A DNA stretch of 64,000 nt, taken from Ancrocorticia sp. (GTDB lineage: Bacteria; Actinomycetota; Actinomycetes; Actinomycetales; Actinomycetaceae). Position numbers and translations under genes: made by a program. Position 1 is the first letter of the stretch, and every line of letters starts with the position of its first letter. Location: contig JALCLX010000002.1 of assembly GCA_022648165.1 (NCBI GenBank), forward strand, positions 124,001 to 188,000, read 5' to 3'. Positions 16,560 to 27,193 of the stretch are shown one piece after another. Below the pieces are notes generated by a model that saw only the letters and a program-made list of their open reading frames with translations, was not told where the DNA came from and made no database searches.

Positions 16560-18124
16560 AACGCGCTCCCTTCGTTGGCAACGGCCGCATCAGCGGGAAC
16601 TGCAGCAGCCCCGTCAGTTGCAACAGGTGTCACAATCAATTCAGCGGAACTCTCCGCCACAGGACGGATCACATCAAGTACACTCGCGGGAGCGAATCCC
16701 AAGAACAGCATCGCAGCTATGAGTATTCCGGAGACAATGCGCTCCTTGCCATCCATATCCTTGACCTTCACATCTGGCCGCGGGCCTGTAAAGACTTTCT
16801 GGTACGCCAGCAAAATGTACAGCGCCGCCAAGATCACGCCTAGCACTGCGAAAAGCGCATAGGCCGCATGCACCTTGTATGTGCCTACCAGGATCAGGTA
16901 TTCGGGAATGAACCCTGACAATCCGGGCAGCGCAATGGAGGCCAAGCCTGCAATCAAGAAGGTACCGGCGATCAACGGTGTAACACGCTGCCAGCCGCCG
17001 TAATCGGCGATCTTCTGACTGCCACCGCGCCGTGCCAGGAAGCCGACGGTGAGGAACAGTGCGCCAGTGGCCACTCCGTGTGCCACCATGTAGAGAATCG
17101 TTCCAGTCATCGCTACCGAGTTGCCGGAGAATATACCGAGGATCATGAATCCAAAATGGGAAACCGACGTGTAGGCGATCAGACGCATCAAATCCTTCGA
17201 CGCTATCGCCATGAACCCGCCCCACAAGATCGAGATCACGGCCAGCACCATGATTGGAGCTGCTGCGCGCCCCGCAGCATCCGGGAACAGCGGCAGGCAA
17301 ATCGCAATCATTCCAAAGGTGCCAATCTTATCCAGCACACCCACTAGCAAGGTAGAAGTACCGGCCGGCGCCTGCTCGGTTGCGTCCGGTAACCACGTGT
17401 GTACCGGGAACATCGGAGCCTTCACCGCAAACGCGAAGAAGAACGATAGGAAAAGCAGCATCTGCACGCTCTTCGAACCAGAAATGGCCCCCGCCATGTT
17501 GTCGATGAGGAAGCCCTGCGGCCCACCGGGGCCATACGCGTAGACGGCCACTACGCCAACCAACATCACGAGCCCGCCAACCAACGAGTACACCAAGAAC
17601 TTCATTGCCGCGCGTTGCCGGCGTGGGCCACCGTACCGGCCGATCAAGAAGAACACCGGGATGAGCATCACTTCGAACAGAATGTAGAACAACAGTACGT
17701 CGCGAGCGGCAAAGATCCCGATCATGATCGATTCAAGGAACAAGACCCACGCGATGTAACCCGCAGCCCGCGAATCTGTTTCATCATCCAGCTGTGCGTA
17801 CGACGCCAGAATCACGAGTGGTACTAAGAACGTGGCCAGGCCGATCATAACAAGGCCCATGCCGTTGACGCCCCAGGCGATCGACGTGCCAATCTGAGGA
17901 ATCCAGCTGTAGAGCTCCGCCATCTGGACCTCGCCAGCTCGTGCCACATCAAAGCTAGTGGCTGCGGCTGCGACGAAGCCTGCGAAGATAACGATTGAGA
18001 CGATCAATCCGAATGGACGCGCCACCTTATGCAAGGGCCTCACCAGCCACAGTACCAACGCGGCCACTAATGCGACCAGGATGAGTACCGTGAGCCAGGG
18101 GAAGGCCGCTTCGTATGTCTGCAT
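16556..18124 (-). CDS. nuoM: NADH-quinone oxidoreductase subunit M
   Basis: This 522-residue antiporter-like subunit of complex I has FAVKAPMFPVHTWLPDATEQ (conserved channel Lys and His), SKDLMRLIAYTSVSHFGFM and LPGLSGFIPEYLILVG. It has about 14 membrane spans. The C-terminus is a 40-residue Ala/Val-rich tail after the last helix. It follows nuoL by 17 bases with an AAGGAT-type ribosome-binding site. Confidence 0.96.
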   Translation of the reverse strand: MQTYEAAFPWLTVLILVALVAALVLWLVRPLHKVARPFGLIVSIVIFAGFVAAAATSFDVARAGEVQMAELYSWIPQIGTSIAWGVNGMGLVMIGLATFLVPLVILASYAQLDDETDSRAAGYIAWVLFLESIMIGIFAARDVLLFYILFEVMLIPVFFLIGRYGGPRRQRAAMKFLVYSLVGGLVMLVGVVAVYAYGPGGPQGFLIDNMAGAISGSKSVQMLLFLSFFFAFAVKAPMFPVHTWLPDATEQAPAGTSTLLVGVLDKIGTFGMIAICLPLFPDAAGRAAAPIMVLAVISILWGGFMAIASKDLMRLIAYTSVSHFGFMILGIFSGNSVAMTGTILYMVAHGVATGALFLTVGFLARRGGSQKIADYGGWQRVTPLIAGTFLIAGLASIALPGLSGFIPEYLILVGTYKVHAAYALFAVLGVILAALYILLAYQKVFTGPRPDVKVKDMDGKERIVSGILIAAMLFLGFAPASVLDVIRPVAESSAELIVTPVATDGAAAVPADAAVANEGSAL

Positions 18125-18141
18125 AGTTTTTATCCTTCCCC

Positions 18142-20094
18142 TCAGAACCGCGATGCCAGAGCAATGAGGAGCGCAATCACGACGCCAATGAGCATGTAGC
18201 TGGCGTAGGTTCTTGCGTATCCATTTTGGAAATGACTGAACAACTTACCGATGCCTACCGTTCCCTTCGCTACACCTTCAACGGCGCCATCGACCACGTA
18301 CTGGTCAGCAACGGCAACCGCAGTTGTGAGCCCCATACCTGGTTTCATGAAAGCAGCCTCGTTGAACGCGTCCTGATACAGATCCTTGCGTGCCGCACGG
18401 GTGAGCGCGGAACCGATCTGGGCTGCGCGTGGCACCTCGGACACCGCGTACATGCGCCAGGCGACGAAAACGCCAAGCGCAACAAACAACAGCGTAACCG
18501 TGGTAATAACTGCCACTGGCAAAACCGGTTCTCCATGTTGCACCTCACCGATCGCCGGTGAAAGCCACCCTACAAAGCCTGTCTGATTCAAAATGAAACC
18601 GAGTGCAATCGACCCCACAGCCAGCACGATCTGCGGCACGTACATCGAGGCCGGAGCTTCGTGTGGATGATGCGCGTTCGGACCTGTCTTTTCGAAACGT
18701 TCATTCCCATGGAAGATCATGAAGTAGAGACGCGACATATAGAAGGCTGTCAATCCGGCCACTGCCATTGCGATCGTGCCAAATACCCAAGGTTGCCATC
18801 CGTCGCCAACAAAGGCCGCCTCGATGATCTTGTCTTTCGAATAGAAGCCGGAGAAGAACGGGAATCCGATGATCGCAAGGTACCCTGCCAGGAACGTGAT
18901 CCACGTGATCGGCATGTACTTGCGCAATCCGCCGAAGCCCCGCATGTCCACTTCCTCGTTCATCGCGTGCATCACGGACCCAGCACCCAGGAACATGTTG
19001 GCCTTGAAGAATCCGTGGGTCACCAAGTGGAAGATCCCGAACGCTGCACCGATGGGACCAAGCCCCGCGGCCAACATCATATAGCCGATCTGAGACATCG
19101 TAGAGGCTGCAAGGACCTTCTTCATATCGTCCTTTGCACTACCGACGATAGCTCCGAACACCAAGGTGATCGTGCCAATGATCGCCACTGCCAGCTGCGC
19201 CGAAGAAGACACCGCATATACGGCTCCCGAGCGCACCATCAAGTACACGCCGGCCGTCACCATGGTAGCCGCGTGAATCAACGCGGAAACGGGAGTCGGG
19301 CCCGCCATGGCGTCGCCCAACCACGCCTGCAGCGGGAACTGTGCCGACTTGCCGCACGCTGCAAGGAGCAGGAACAGACCGATTGCCGTGGCCGTGCCGT
19401 GCGACGCGGAGCTCATCGCGCTGTCAACTCCCTGGAAGGTGACAGTGCCGAAACTCGCGAACATAATCATCATCGCGATCAGCATGCCCATATCGCCAAC
19501 GCGGTTCATGATGAAGGCCTTCTTACCGGCCGTAGCGTTTTCGGGCACTTGATTCCAGAACGAAATCAACAGGTAGGACGCGAGCCCCACGCCTTCCCAT
19601 CCAACGAACAGCACGAGGTACGAATTGCCAAGTACAAGAAGCAGCATCGAAGCAACGAAGAAATTCAAGTACGCAAAAAAACGCCGCCGTCCTGGATCGT
19701 GCTTCATGTAACCCACGGAATACACGTGGATCAAAGTTCCCACGAATGTCACAAGAAGAAGGAACGTCATCGATAACGGATCAATCCGCATGGCGACATC
19801 AATTGAGAAGTCGCCGGCGGGAATCCACCGGTAAATGACGCTCTCCATCACACGATCGTCCGAATCGAGGCCCATCATCTGGAAGAAAGCGATGAGCGTT
19901 ACCACAAATGACGCTGCTGACGCCGCTAGCGCAACCCAGTGCCCCCATGCATTTGACGCCTTCCCGGCAACGAGCAGGAAGCCCGCGCTTACTAGCGGGA
20001 TCGCCACAGTGAGCCAGATCAGGCTTGCGGGCCCCGTCGCGGGGGTCACAGCAGCCGTAGCGCTGAGGCTTGTAGGAATGATTCCCGGAATCAA
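18142..20094 (-). CDS. nuoL: NADH-quinone oxidoreductase subunit L
   Basis: The largest antiporter-like subunit (650 aa) also supplies the long lateral helix along the membrane arm. Hallmarks are FVGWEGVGLASYLLISFWNQ, KSAQFPLQAWLGDAMAGPTP, DMKKVLAASTMSQIGYMM and GFPFFSGFYSKDKI. The start appears to be TTG at 20094, 17 bases after the nuoK stop, with a GCAGGTG ribosome-binding site; the next in-frame ATG would delete the first helices. Confidence 0.95.
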   Translation of the reverse strand: MIPGIIPTSLSATAAVTPATGPASLIWLTVAIPLVSAGFLLVAGKASNAWGHWVALAASAASFVVTLIAFFQMMGLDSDDRVMESVIYRWIPAGDFSIDVAMRIDPLSMTFLLLVTFVGTLIHVYSVGYMKHDPGRRRFFAYLNFFVASMLLLVLGNSYLVLFVGWEGVGLASYLLISFWNQVPENATAGKKAFIMNRVGDMGMLIAMMIMFASFGTVTFQGVDSAMSSASHGTATAIGLFLLLAACGKSAQFPLQAWLGDAMAGPTPVSALIHAATMVTAGVYLMVRSGAVYAVSSSAQLAVAIIGTITLVFGAIVGSAKDDMKKVLAASTMSQIGYMMLAAGLGPIGAAFGIFHLVTHGFFKANMFLGAGSVMHAMNEEVDMRGFGGLRKYMPITWITFLAGYLAIIGFPFFSGFYSKDKIIEAAFVGDGWQPWVFGTIAMAVAGLTAFYMSRLYFMIFHGNERFEKTGPNAHHPHEAPASMYVPQIVLAVGSIALGFILNQTGFVGWLSPAIGEVQHGEPVLPVAVITTVTLLFVALGVFVAWRMYAVSEVPRAAQIGSALTRAARKDLYQDAFNEAAFMKPGMGLTTAVAVADQYVVDGAVEGVAKGTVGIGKLFSHFQNGYARTYASYMLIGVVIALLIALASRF

Positions 20095-20111
20095 TTCACA
20101 CCTGCTTCCAG

Positions 20112-20411
20112 TCAGTTCTTCAGTTGGTTCGCGCCGTCAAGCGAGGCGGACCGATGCGTACGGAAGATTGCTACCACGATGGCAAGGCCGACGACGACTT
20201 CAGCCGCTGCCACCACCATCACGAAGAACGCAAATACTTGCCCTTCGATGTTTCCCCACATCCGTGCGAAGGTCACGAACACGAGGTTGCACGAATTCAG
20301 CATGAGCTCAACGCCAAGGAGTGCGATAATCGCGTTGCGGCGTGTCAGCACTGTTGCTCCGCCGATGACGAACAGCACCAGTGCGAGAACCACATACCAC
20401 ATCAAGTTCAT
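20112..20411 (-). CDS. nuoK: NADH-quinone oxidoreductase subunit K
   Basis: This 99-residue, three-helix subunit next to the quinone-side E-channel has both conserved buried glutamates, in [14 protein letters not shown] and [15 protein letters not shown]. The ATG overlaps the nuoJ stop by 4 bases. Length matches the family closely. Confidence 0.96.
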   Translation of the reverse strand: MNLMWYVVLALVLFVIGGATVLTRRNAIIALLGVELMLNSCNLVFVTFARMWGNIEGQVFAFFVMVVAAAEVVVGLAIVVAIFRTHRSASLDGANQLKN

Positions 20412-21319
20412 TTGTTCTCCTCCTTGCCGTCCGTGAGAGCTCTATTCCCACCGGACGGAAGCGCCTCTTGCGTCTGCGTGGGATAGAGGGGCGCAGCTTC
20501 TCCTGGCATGCCCGTCAGGCCGCTGCGTGGCACTGCGCGCGCGCCATCCAGTTCGCCACGTGCCACACGTTCCGCAGTGATCGGGGAAACTTCCGCAAGC
20601 GTGCGCGCCTGGCCGCGAATGCGCAGGACGCGGTTGACGGATTCCTCAACCTCAGCACCACCCACGGTGAGTGCCGGATTTGCGGCAGAGTTAGATTCTG
20701 CATAAACGCCCGACGGCGGCTTCTGGCCGATATGCCGCCCAGTCTTCTGATACGCCTCCATCTTCGCCTCCATGAGCTCGCTCTGGCTCAACTTCTTATG
20801 GGGCGTGTTCTTGTGTGTCAACGTCATTGCACCAAGCGCGGCAACGATGAGTAGCGCGCCAGTCAGTTCCATAGTGAGCGCGTGCGATCCGAAGATAGCG
20901 CTGGCAATAGCCTCCGGGTTGGTTGGGTTATTCGCCAGTTTCATTCCCACGGCATCCGGCATAGTTGAGCCGATCACCGCACCACCCACGATCGCTAAAA
21001 ACCCTATGCCACCAACAACGGCGATGACACGTTGGAACGGTAGCGTCTCGTGCGTATTATCTGCGGCGTCCACACCGATCATCATCAGTACGAACAGGAA
21101 CATCATCAGTATTGCGCCCGTATAGACAGCCACTTGAACCACGCCCATAAACGGAGCTTCAAGCGCTGTGTAAAGAATTGCCAGGCACACCATGATTGCG
21201 ATCATGCACGCGGCTGAATACACAGCGTGCCTGGTAATCAGCAGCCCATAAATCGCGAGAGCAACCATAACGACTGCGATAACGCAGAAGAGTATGGTCT
21301 CTCCAACCGAAATCTGCAT
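20408..21319 (-). CDS. nuoJ: NADH-quinone oxidoreductase subunit J, with long C-terminal tail
   Basis: The first 165 residues form the five-helix NuoJ core (AAFM-type [20 protein letters not shown], which contains the pi-bulge helix). They are followed by about 130 polar residues, roughly 170-303, rich in Glu, Arg, Gly and Pro and predicted cytoplasmic. I start at the ATG at 21319 ([13 protein letters not shown]), one base after the nuoI stop; the longer upstream frame runs through nuoI and is not family-like. The tail begins [20 protein letters not shown] and has no recognised domain. Confidence 0.93.
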   Translation of the reverse strand: MQISVGETILFCVIAVVMVALAIYGLLITRHAVYSAACMIAIMVCLAILYTALEAPFMGVVQVAVYTGAILMMFLFVLMMIGVDAADNTHETLPFQRVIAVVGGIGFLAIVGGAVIGSTMPDAVGMKLANNPTNPEAIASAIFGSHALTMELTGALLIVAALGAMTLTHKNTPHKKLSQSELMEAKMEAYQKTGRHIGQKPPSGVYAESNSAANPALTVGGAEVEESVNRVLRIRGQARTLAEVSPITAERVARGELDGARAVPRSGLTGMPGEAAPLYPTQTQEALPSGGNRALTDGKEENK

Positions 21320-21320
21320 G

Positions 21321-21983
21321 TCAGTGGCTCCCTTCCGCCCGAACTGTGGAAAGCGTCGGATCGTCAGGGCGATGTTCTGCAACCCATGCCACCTGCTGTT
21401 CCGTTGGACCCGTGATTTCTCCGCTGTAGTACTCCGCGTCCGTTGTGCCTTCAACCATCGGATGCGGCGCTGCGAGCATCCCGGGCTCCAATGGGGCCAG
21501 AAGATCCTGCTTTTCGTAAATCATTTCTTCGCGGGTGGCACCGGCTAGCTCGAAATCGTTCGTCATAGTCAGCGCACGGGTGGGGCACGCTTGGATGCAG
21601 TACCCGCAGAAGATGCACCGCAAGTAGTTAATTTGATAGACCTTACCGAAGCGCTCACCCGGCGAATACTGCGCATCCGGAGTATTGTAACCGGCCTCCA
21701 CAAATATGGCGTCAGCCGGGCACGCCCAGGCACACAGTTCGCAGCCGATGCAACGTTCGAGCCCATCAGCGTAATGATTCAACTGGTGGCGTCCGTGGTA
21801 TCGGGGCGCCGTGGGGACCTTCTCCTCAGGATATTGCTCCGTCGCCACAGGACGGAACATAGAAGATAGCGTCACTCCAAAACCTGCGACAGGCGCGAAC
21901 ATCTGGCCGAGCGGGCCTTTTGGCGCAGGAGCCCACAGCGACGGATCCGGATCGGGGAACTGTTCCGCATGTTCCTTAGACAT
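21321..21983 (-). CDS. nuoI: NADH-quinone oxidoreductase subunit I (2 x 4Fe-4S)
   Basis: This ferredoxin-like subunit carries clusters N6a and N6b toward the quinone. The 220 residues contain [16 protein letters not shown] and [16 protein letters not shown], two full C-x2-C-x2-C-x3-C-P sets. The ATG at 21983 has a strong GGAGG site and overlaps the end of nuoH by 8 bases. A C-terminal extension of about 60 residues after the second cluster is acidic. Confidence 0.96.
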   Translation of the reverse strand: MSKEHAEQFPDPDPSLWAPAPKGPLGQMFAPVAGFGVTLSSMFRPVATEQYPEEKVPTAPRYHGRHQLNHYADGLERCIGCELCAWACPADAIFVEAGYNTPDAQYSPGERFGKVYQINYLRCIFCGYCIQACPTRALTMTNDFELAGATREEMIYEKQDLLAPLEPGMLAAPHPMVEGTTDAEYYSGEITGPTEQQVAWVAEHRPDDPTLSTVRAEGSH

Positions 21984-23310
21984 GATCAACCTCCTCATGG
22001 GTTGTGTGCTCGCTGCGTTTTGCCCGTGGCGACGGCGGCAGCGATTGCCCCGGCATCGGTGGCACAGGGAATCCGCCCGCGAATGCGTCAAACTCTTCCT
22101 CGCGACGAACGAATCCCGGTTCCTCCTCCTTCGCGTCCTTCGGTTCCTCGTCGCCACCAAAAATCCAGATAAGGATCAAGGCCACCACAAATACGGCCAC
22201 GATCGCCAGAAGCATCGCGTTGCGGGAGATCGTGCTAAACGCGGCAATTCCCTGAATGATGGTCACCAGCACCAACCACGTCAGCGCGGTAGGTATCAGA
22301 ATCTTCCACCCGAGCTTCATGAAATGGTCATACCGCATCCGCATCAAAGTTCCACGGACCCAAATCATGATGAACATGAACAGCCATGTCTTCAGGAAGA
22401 ACCACAGCATCGGGATCCAGCCATGGTTGGGGTCTCCGCCCCACCAGGAATAGATCCATGTGACGATCGGACCGGCGCGCCAACCTCCGAGGAACACCGT
22501 GGTAGCGATCATTGAAACATTGAGCATGTTGATGTATTCGGACAGGTAGAACCATGCGAACTTCATCGAAGAATATTCCGTTGTATGCCCGGCGACCAGC
22601 TCGCCTTCCGCCTCTGGTAAATCGAATGGCAAACGATTCGTCTCACCAAACATCGAGACCAGGTATACGGCAAATGCAGGGAAGAGCGGAATGATATTCC
22701 ACAGTCCGGCCTGTTTGTCCACGATTGTCGAGGTCGACATCGAACCAGCGGTGAGGAACACCGTCACGAGTGACAGCCCCAGCGCCAATTCGTACGAAAT
22801 CATCTGCGTGGCAGATCGCACTGAACCATACAGCGGCAACGTAGAGCGCGTCGACCAACCACCGAACACGAGCCCGTATTCACCCAATGCGGCAACGGCG
22901 ATGATGAAAAGCATCGCGACGGGCGAATCCGCGAGCTGGAGCGGAGTCGTGTGCCCAAACAGCGATACCTCCGGCCCCATTGGGATTACTGCCATCACGG
23001 TGAACGCGCACGCTGCCGCAAGCACTGGCGAGAGGAAGTAAATCACTTTATCGGCGCCCGCAAGCCAGAAGTCTTCCTTGATGAGGAGCTTCAACGCATC
23101 AGCGAACGCCTGTCCGAATCCCATCGGGCCAACGCGGTTCGGCCCAAGCCGCGTCTGCATGCGGCCCAAACCGCGGCGCTCCACCCAGAGCGCCAGAATC
23201 ACGGACATGATCAGGTACAGCAGAATGAATACTGCCTTGATGACCCATATCCACCAGGTATCGTCTGAGAAATCAGCGACTGGCACGGCCGCGAGAATGT
23301 GCGGACTCAC
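21976..23310 (-). CDS. nuoH: NADH-quinone oxidoreductase subunit H
   Basis: NuoH forms most of the quinone-entry chamber and connects the arms. The 444 residues include [40 protein letters not shown] and the acidic loop [20 protein letters not shown]. After the last helix there is a charged tail of about 60 residues ([13 protein letters not shown] ... [11 protein letters not shown]). The start is GTG at 23310, overlapping the nuoG stop by 4 bases. Confidence 0.95.
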   Translation of the reverse strand: MSPHILAAVPVADFSDDTWWIWVIKAVFILLYLIMSVILALWVERRGLGRMQTRLGPNRVGPMGFGQAFADALKLLIKEDFWLAGADKVIYFLSPVLAAACAFTVMAVIPMGPEVSLFGHTTPLQLADSPVAMLFIIAVAALGEYGLVFGGWSTRSTLPLYGSVRSATQMISYELALGLSLVTVFLTAGSMSTSTIVDKQAGLWNIIPLFPAFAVYLVSMFGETNRLPFDLPEAEGELVAGHTTEYSSMKFAWFYLSEYINMLNVSMIATTVFLGGWRAGPIVTWIYSWWGGDPNHGWIPMLWFFLKTWLFMFIMIWVRGTLMRMRYDHFMKLGWKILIPTALTWLVLVTIIQGIAAFSTISRNAMLLAIVAVFVVALILIWIFGGDEEPKDAKEEEPGFVRREEEFDAFAGGFPVPPMPGQSLPPSPRAKRSEHTTHEEVDHV

Positions 23311-25868
23311 TTTGCCACCTCCTGCGGTACGGCACTGACGCTGACGGTATCTCCAGCGCGCGCCCCAATATGTGAGATCTGGCATCCGTGCGAATTCTGA
23401 GGAACCCACACAACATCGTCGGGCATATCGATGACGACGACGTCAAGATCGAGGTATCCGGAAGGTCCGGTAATGCGAGCCTTCGTTTCGGCGCCCACGC
23501 GATGCGCTGTGGCGGAAGAAAGCAACGCAACCGGCTTGTGAGCCGAACCGGCGAGGTATGGCTCTCCACTTTGCAGGTCGCCCGCGCCCAGCATGAGATT
23601 CCAACTTGCTAGCACGATTCCAGATGCTGCGCGGGTGGAAGCCGCCATGTTCGGCGCTGCTATCCTCTGGCCGTCCCACGGCTGGAATTCGGAAATCTCC
23701 TGCACAGCATCGCTCAATCGCGCGAGCCCGAGGTCCGTTCCCATCTGCGCCGCCAAATCGTTGAGCACGCCACGGTCCGGTAACTCGTGGGAGACGAGCA
23801 CCTGACCAAACGGCCGAATGCGCCCCTCCCAGTTGATGAATGAGCCACCCTTTTCGCTCGGCGGTGCCACGGGGAGCACCACATCTGCGAATTCGGTTGC
23901 TGCGGTCTTGCGGACCTCCAACTGCACCACAAAAGGAGCGGCATGCAATGCGGCGCGAGCGTTCTGGGGAAGATCGTCCAACGAAACGCCGCCGATCAGA
24001 AGCCCACTAAGCTTTCCAGACGCCGCAGCGTCAAGAATCTGCTCTGTATTCCGCCCAGGTAGTTCTGGAAGTTCTGCGGCACCCCACACTGCCGCTGCGT
24101 CGACACGCGCATCGGCCACCGCCACCGGCCGGCCTGCGGGCAGTAGGTGAGGGTAAGCGCCAGCTTCGACGGCGCCACGGTCGCCTGCACGCCGCGGTAC
24201 CCACGCCACCCGGGCGCCTGTGCGTTGTGCCAAGCGGAGCACGGCGCTCAATGCGCCAGGCGCCTCAGCCGTGCGTTCGCCCACGAGGATTACTCCTCCC
24301 GCAGCCAAGCCATCAAAGGTGGGATCGCCGCTTGAGAGCCCATCGAGGATGCTCGCTTCGGAGCCGGGGACCGCGTGGATCACGCGGGCCCCCATCTTTG
24401 CACTTCCGCGGGTTGTATATGCCGAAATAACAGAAACGGAAACAGTTCCAGCTAAAAAGCCCTTGCGCAAGCGAAGGAATACCGTTCCGCATTCCTCTTC
24501 TGCTTCAAAGCCAACGTTCAAAACGTGGCCAGCTTTCTCCAGCTCCTGGTATGTCACGCCCAGCCCGGATCCCGCGACCACCGAGCCGAGGAACGCATCC
24601 TCTTCCGCGGAACACGGCCGGGTACGCGAATCGATGTCGTTCGTTCCCAGCACCACCCGCGTGAACTTTGAGTAGGCATAAGCGTCTTCCAATGTGAGCC
24701 TGCCGCCGGGCAGAACCCCTACGCCACCGTTCTCCTTCGCTGCGCGCAGCCCTTGCGAGGCACGTTCAAGTGCCTCTGGCCACGATGCGGTGACGAGTTC
24801 TCCAGACTCGTTGCGTACCAATGGGCTCGTAAGGCGCTCAGCGCCTTCCTGCCAGCGGAACGCGAAGCGATCCTTATCGGTTATCCACTCTTCGTTGACT
24901 GCCGGATCCTCGCCGGCAAGCCGCCGCACGATCTCGCCGCGGCGATAGTCGATACGAATCGCGGAACCGGAGGCGTCGTGTTCGGCCACACTCGGTACAG
25001 ATACCAAATCGAATGGGCGGGCCCGGAACCTGTATGAGGCGCTCGTGAGCGCACCTACTGGGCAAATTTGAATGATGTTGCCGGAGAAATACGATGCGAA
25101 GGGCCGGCCACTCTCATCGATCTCAGCTGGGCCAACTGGCCCTGATGCATATCCTTCTGCCAAGCCAGGAGTGCCGAATGGACCTGAGTACTGATCGTGA
25201 ACAACGGGTTCCGTTTGTCCGTCGCTACCAGCAAAGTTGAGTACGGTCGCATCAAAGTTTCCGATCTGCGAACCGTTGAGCCCGCCGACTTTATAGCCTG
25301 GGTTGCCTCCGCCGCGGCCCTGAAGCTGGATGAAACGGTCACCCGCTATTTGAGATTGGAATCGCGTGCACCGTTGACACAGGATACAGCGATCACGATC
25401 CAGAAGAATCTGCGACGAAATCTGCACCGGCTTCGGGTATGTCCGCTTCACGTCGATGAAGCGCGACGTCGTGCGGCCCTCCGTCATCGCCTGATTCTGC
25501 AACGGGCACTCGCCGCCCTTGTCGCAGATGGGGCAATCCATTGGGTGGTTGATCAGCAGGAACTCCATGATTCCGTGCTGCGCCTTGCGCGCCACTTCGG
25601 AGGTATGTTGCGTGTACACCTCCATGCCGGAAGACACCGCCTCCGAACACGATGCAACAGGCTTCGGCATCTTCGCGATTTTCCCGTCGCGGCCGGGGCG
25701 AGCAACCTCGACCAAGCACTGACGGCACGCGCCCGCGGGCTTCAGCAACGGATGATCGCAGAAACGCGGAATGCGCACACCCACTTGTTCCGCTGCCCGG
25801 ATAATCATCGTTCCCTTCGGAACGGAAACTTCCTTGCCATCAATTGTGAGGGTTACGAGCTCGCTCAT
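23307..25868 (-). CDS. nuoG: NADH-quinone oxidoreductase subunit G
   Basis: The 853-residue hydrophilic-arm subunit carries several Fe-S clusters. Ligands seen are C37/C48/C51/C74 (2Fe-2S), H108/C112/C115/C121 (His-ligated 4Fe-4S) and C161/C164/C167 with C269 (4Fe-4S). The rest is a degenerate molybdopterin-oxidoreductase fold. Residues about 184-254 form a Gly-rich insertion (GRGGGNPGYKVGG ... GPVGPAEIDESG) between FIQLQ and RPFASYFSGN; as I remember it, mycobacterial NuoG has only a short loop there. The ATG overlaps the nuoF stop by 4 bases. Confidence 0.94.
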   Translation of the reverse strand: MSELVTLTIDGKEVSVPKGTMIIRAAEQVGVRIPRFCDHPLLKPAGACRQCLVEVARPGRDGKIAKMPKPVASCSEAVSSGMEVYTQHTSEVARKAQHGIMEFLLINHPMDCPICDKGGECPLQNQAMTEGRTTSRFIDVKRTYPKPVQISSQILLDRDRCILCQRCTRFQSQIAGDRFIQLQGRGGGNPGYKVGGLNGSQIGNFDATVLNFAGSDGQTEPVVHDQYSGPFGTPGLAEGYASGPVGPAEIDESGRPFASYFSGNIIQICPVGALTSASYRFRARPFDLVSVPSVAEHDASGSAIRIDYRRGEIVRRLAGEDPAVNEEWITDKDRFAFRWQEGAERLTSPLVRNESGELVTASWPEALERASQGLRAAKENGGVGVLPGGRLTLEDAYAYSKFTRVVLGTNDIDSRTRPCSAEEDAFLGSVVAGSGLGVTYQELEKAGHVLNVGFEAEEECGTVFLRLRKGFLAGTVSVSVISAYTTRGSAKMGARVIHAVPGSEASILDGLSSGDPTFDGLAAGGVILVGERTAEAPGALSAVLRLAQRTGARVAWVPRRAGDRGAVEAGAYPHLLPAGRPVAVADARVDAAAVWGAAELPELPGRNTEQILDAAASGKLSGLLIGGVSLDDLPQNARAALHAAPFVVQLEVRKTAATEFADVVLPVAPPSEKGGSFINWEGRIRPFGQVLVSHELPDRGVLNDLAAQMGTDLGLARLSDAVQEISEFQPWDGQRIAAPNMAASTRAASGIVLASWNLMLGAGDLQSGEPYLAGSAHKPVALLSSATAHRVGAETKARITGPSGYLDLDVVVIDMPDDVVWVPQNSHGCQISHIGARAGDTVSVSAVPQEVAK

Positions 25869-27193
25869 CGCACACCTACCTCGCTAAAAACTGCCGTCTT
25901 CTCATATGGGAACAACTCGCGAGCCGGCACCTTATATCCTTGTTCGAATTCGTCACGGAACAGCTCAATACCCGATTTGATCGGAGTGGCCGCCGCATCG
26001 CCGAGTGCGCAGAATGAACGCCCTTGGATATTGCCCGCAATCTCGTAGAGGAGGTCCACATCTCCGGGTTGGCCCTTGCCCTGTTCCAGCCGATGCATAA
26101 TCTGCCGCATCCAGAATGTTCCCTCACGGCATGGCGTGCATTTGCCGCACGATTCATGCTGGTAAAAATCAGTCCAGCGGGAGATCACCCGAACCACGGA
26201 AACCGTGTCGTCAAATACCATCACGGCACGGGTTGCAAGCATCGAACCGGCCTGCCGGACGCCGTTGTAATCGAGTGGCACGTCCAACTTGTCTGGTGTC
26301 ATAAGAGGAGCTGACGAACCGCCAACCGCCCAGAATTTCAAGGTGTGCCCCTCACGGATTCCACCAGCGAGCTCAAGCAGTTTCCGGCACGTAATTCCAA
26401 TCGGCGCCTCATACTGCCCAGGATGCTTGACATGCCCCGATACGGAATAAATCACATGGCCCTTCGCAGATTCGGTACCCATGGCACGGAACCAATCGGC
26501 ACCGTTACGCACAATGCCCGGGATGGAGGAAATGGTTTCCACGTTATTGATAACGGTGGGCCTGGCGTACAGACCTTCCGCCGCGGGGAATGGGGGCTTC
26601 AAACGCGGCTGGCCACGCCGGCCCTCGAGTGAATCGAGCAGTGCCGTCTCCTCACCACAGATATAAGCGCCAGCACCCGCGTGTACGGTGATGTCAATGG
26701 TGCGATCCTTATTCGGCCCCACGTTCTTGCCGATCAAACCCGCCTTGCGGGCCTCACGCACCGCCGCAAGCAGCCGGCGATATACGTGGACAACCTCGCC
26801 ACGCAGGTATACGAAGCCGTGTTCGCCTCCCACAGCGAGCAGGCAAATCGCCATCCCCTCGATCAAAGCGTGCGGGTTAGCCATAAGAGCTGGCATATCC
26901 TTGCACGTTCCTGGTTCCGATTCATCGGCATTGACGACGAGGTAACGCGGCCCACCATCCGGAGCCGGAAGAAACGACCACTTGAGACCCGTAGGGAATC
27001 CAGCGCCACCGCGTCCCACGAGCCCCGAATCTTTGACAAGCTGCGTGAGCTCGCCCTCGCCGAAACTCCACGCCTTAGCTAGACCCTCGTACCCACCGTG
27101 TGCGCTATACGCGGCCAACGTCCATGAGCGCTCTTTATCCCACATGTTGGAGATCACCGGTGCAAGAACACCCGGCGCAGAAAACTCCGTCAC
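25865..27193 (-). CDS. nuoF: NADH-quinone oxidoreductase subunit F (NADH and FMN binding)
   Basis: NuoF is the electron entry point of complex I. The 442 residues show GRGGAGFPTGLKWSFLP (FMN/NADH glycine-rich loop), GAGAYICGEETALLDSLEG and the 4Fe-4S motif ESCGKCTPCREG with a distal Cys. The start is GTG at 27193, overlapping the nuoE stop by 4 bases, with GGAGG upstream. Confidence 0.96.
   Translation of the reverse strand: MTEFSAPGVLAPVISNMWDKERSWTLAAYSAHGGYEGLAKAWSFGEGELTQLVKDSGLVGRGGAGFPTGLKWSFLPAPDGGPRYLVVNADESEPGTCKDMPALMANPHALIEGMAICLLAVGGEHGFVYLRGEVVHVYRRLLAAVREARKAGLIGKNVGPNKDRTIDITVHAGAGAYICGEETALLDSLEGRRGQPRLKPPFPAAEGLYARPTVINNVETISSIPGIVRNGADWFRAMGTESAKGHVIYSVSGHVKHPGQYEAPIGITCRKLLELAGGIREGHTLKFWAVGGSSAPLMTPDKLDVPLDYNGVRQAGSMLATRAVMVFDDTVSVVRVISRWTDFYQHESCGKCTPCREGTFWMRQIMHRLEQGKGQPGDVDLLYEIAGNIQGRSFCALGDAAATPIKSGIELFRDEFEQGYKVPARELFPYEKTAVFSEVGVR

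Noticed and set aside
18661-19776. 371-codon open frame on the plus strand inside nuoL
   Set aside because: The translation is dominated by His, Arg and Gln, as expected for the reverse of a membrane-protein gene, and nuoL is certain.
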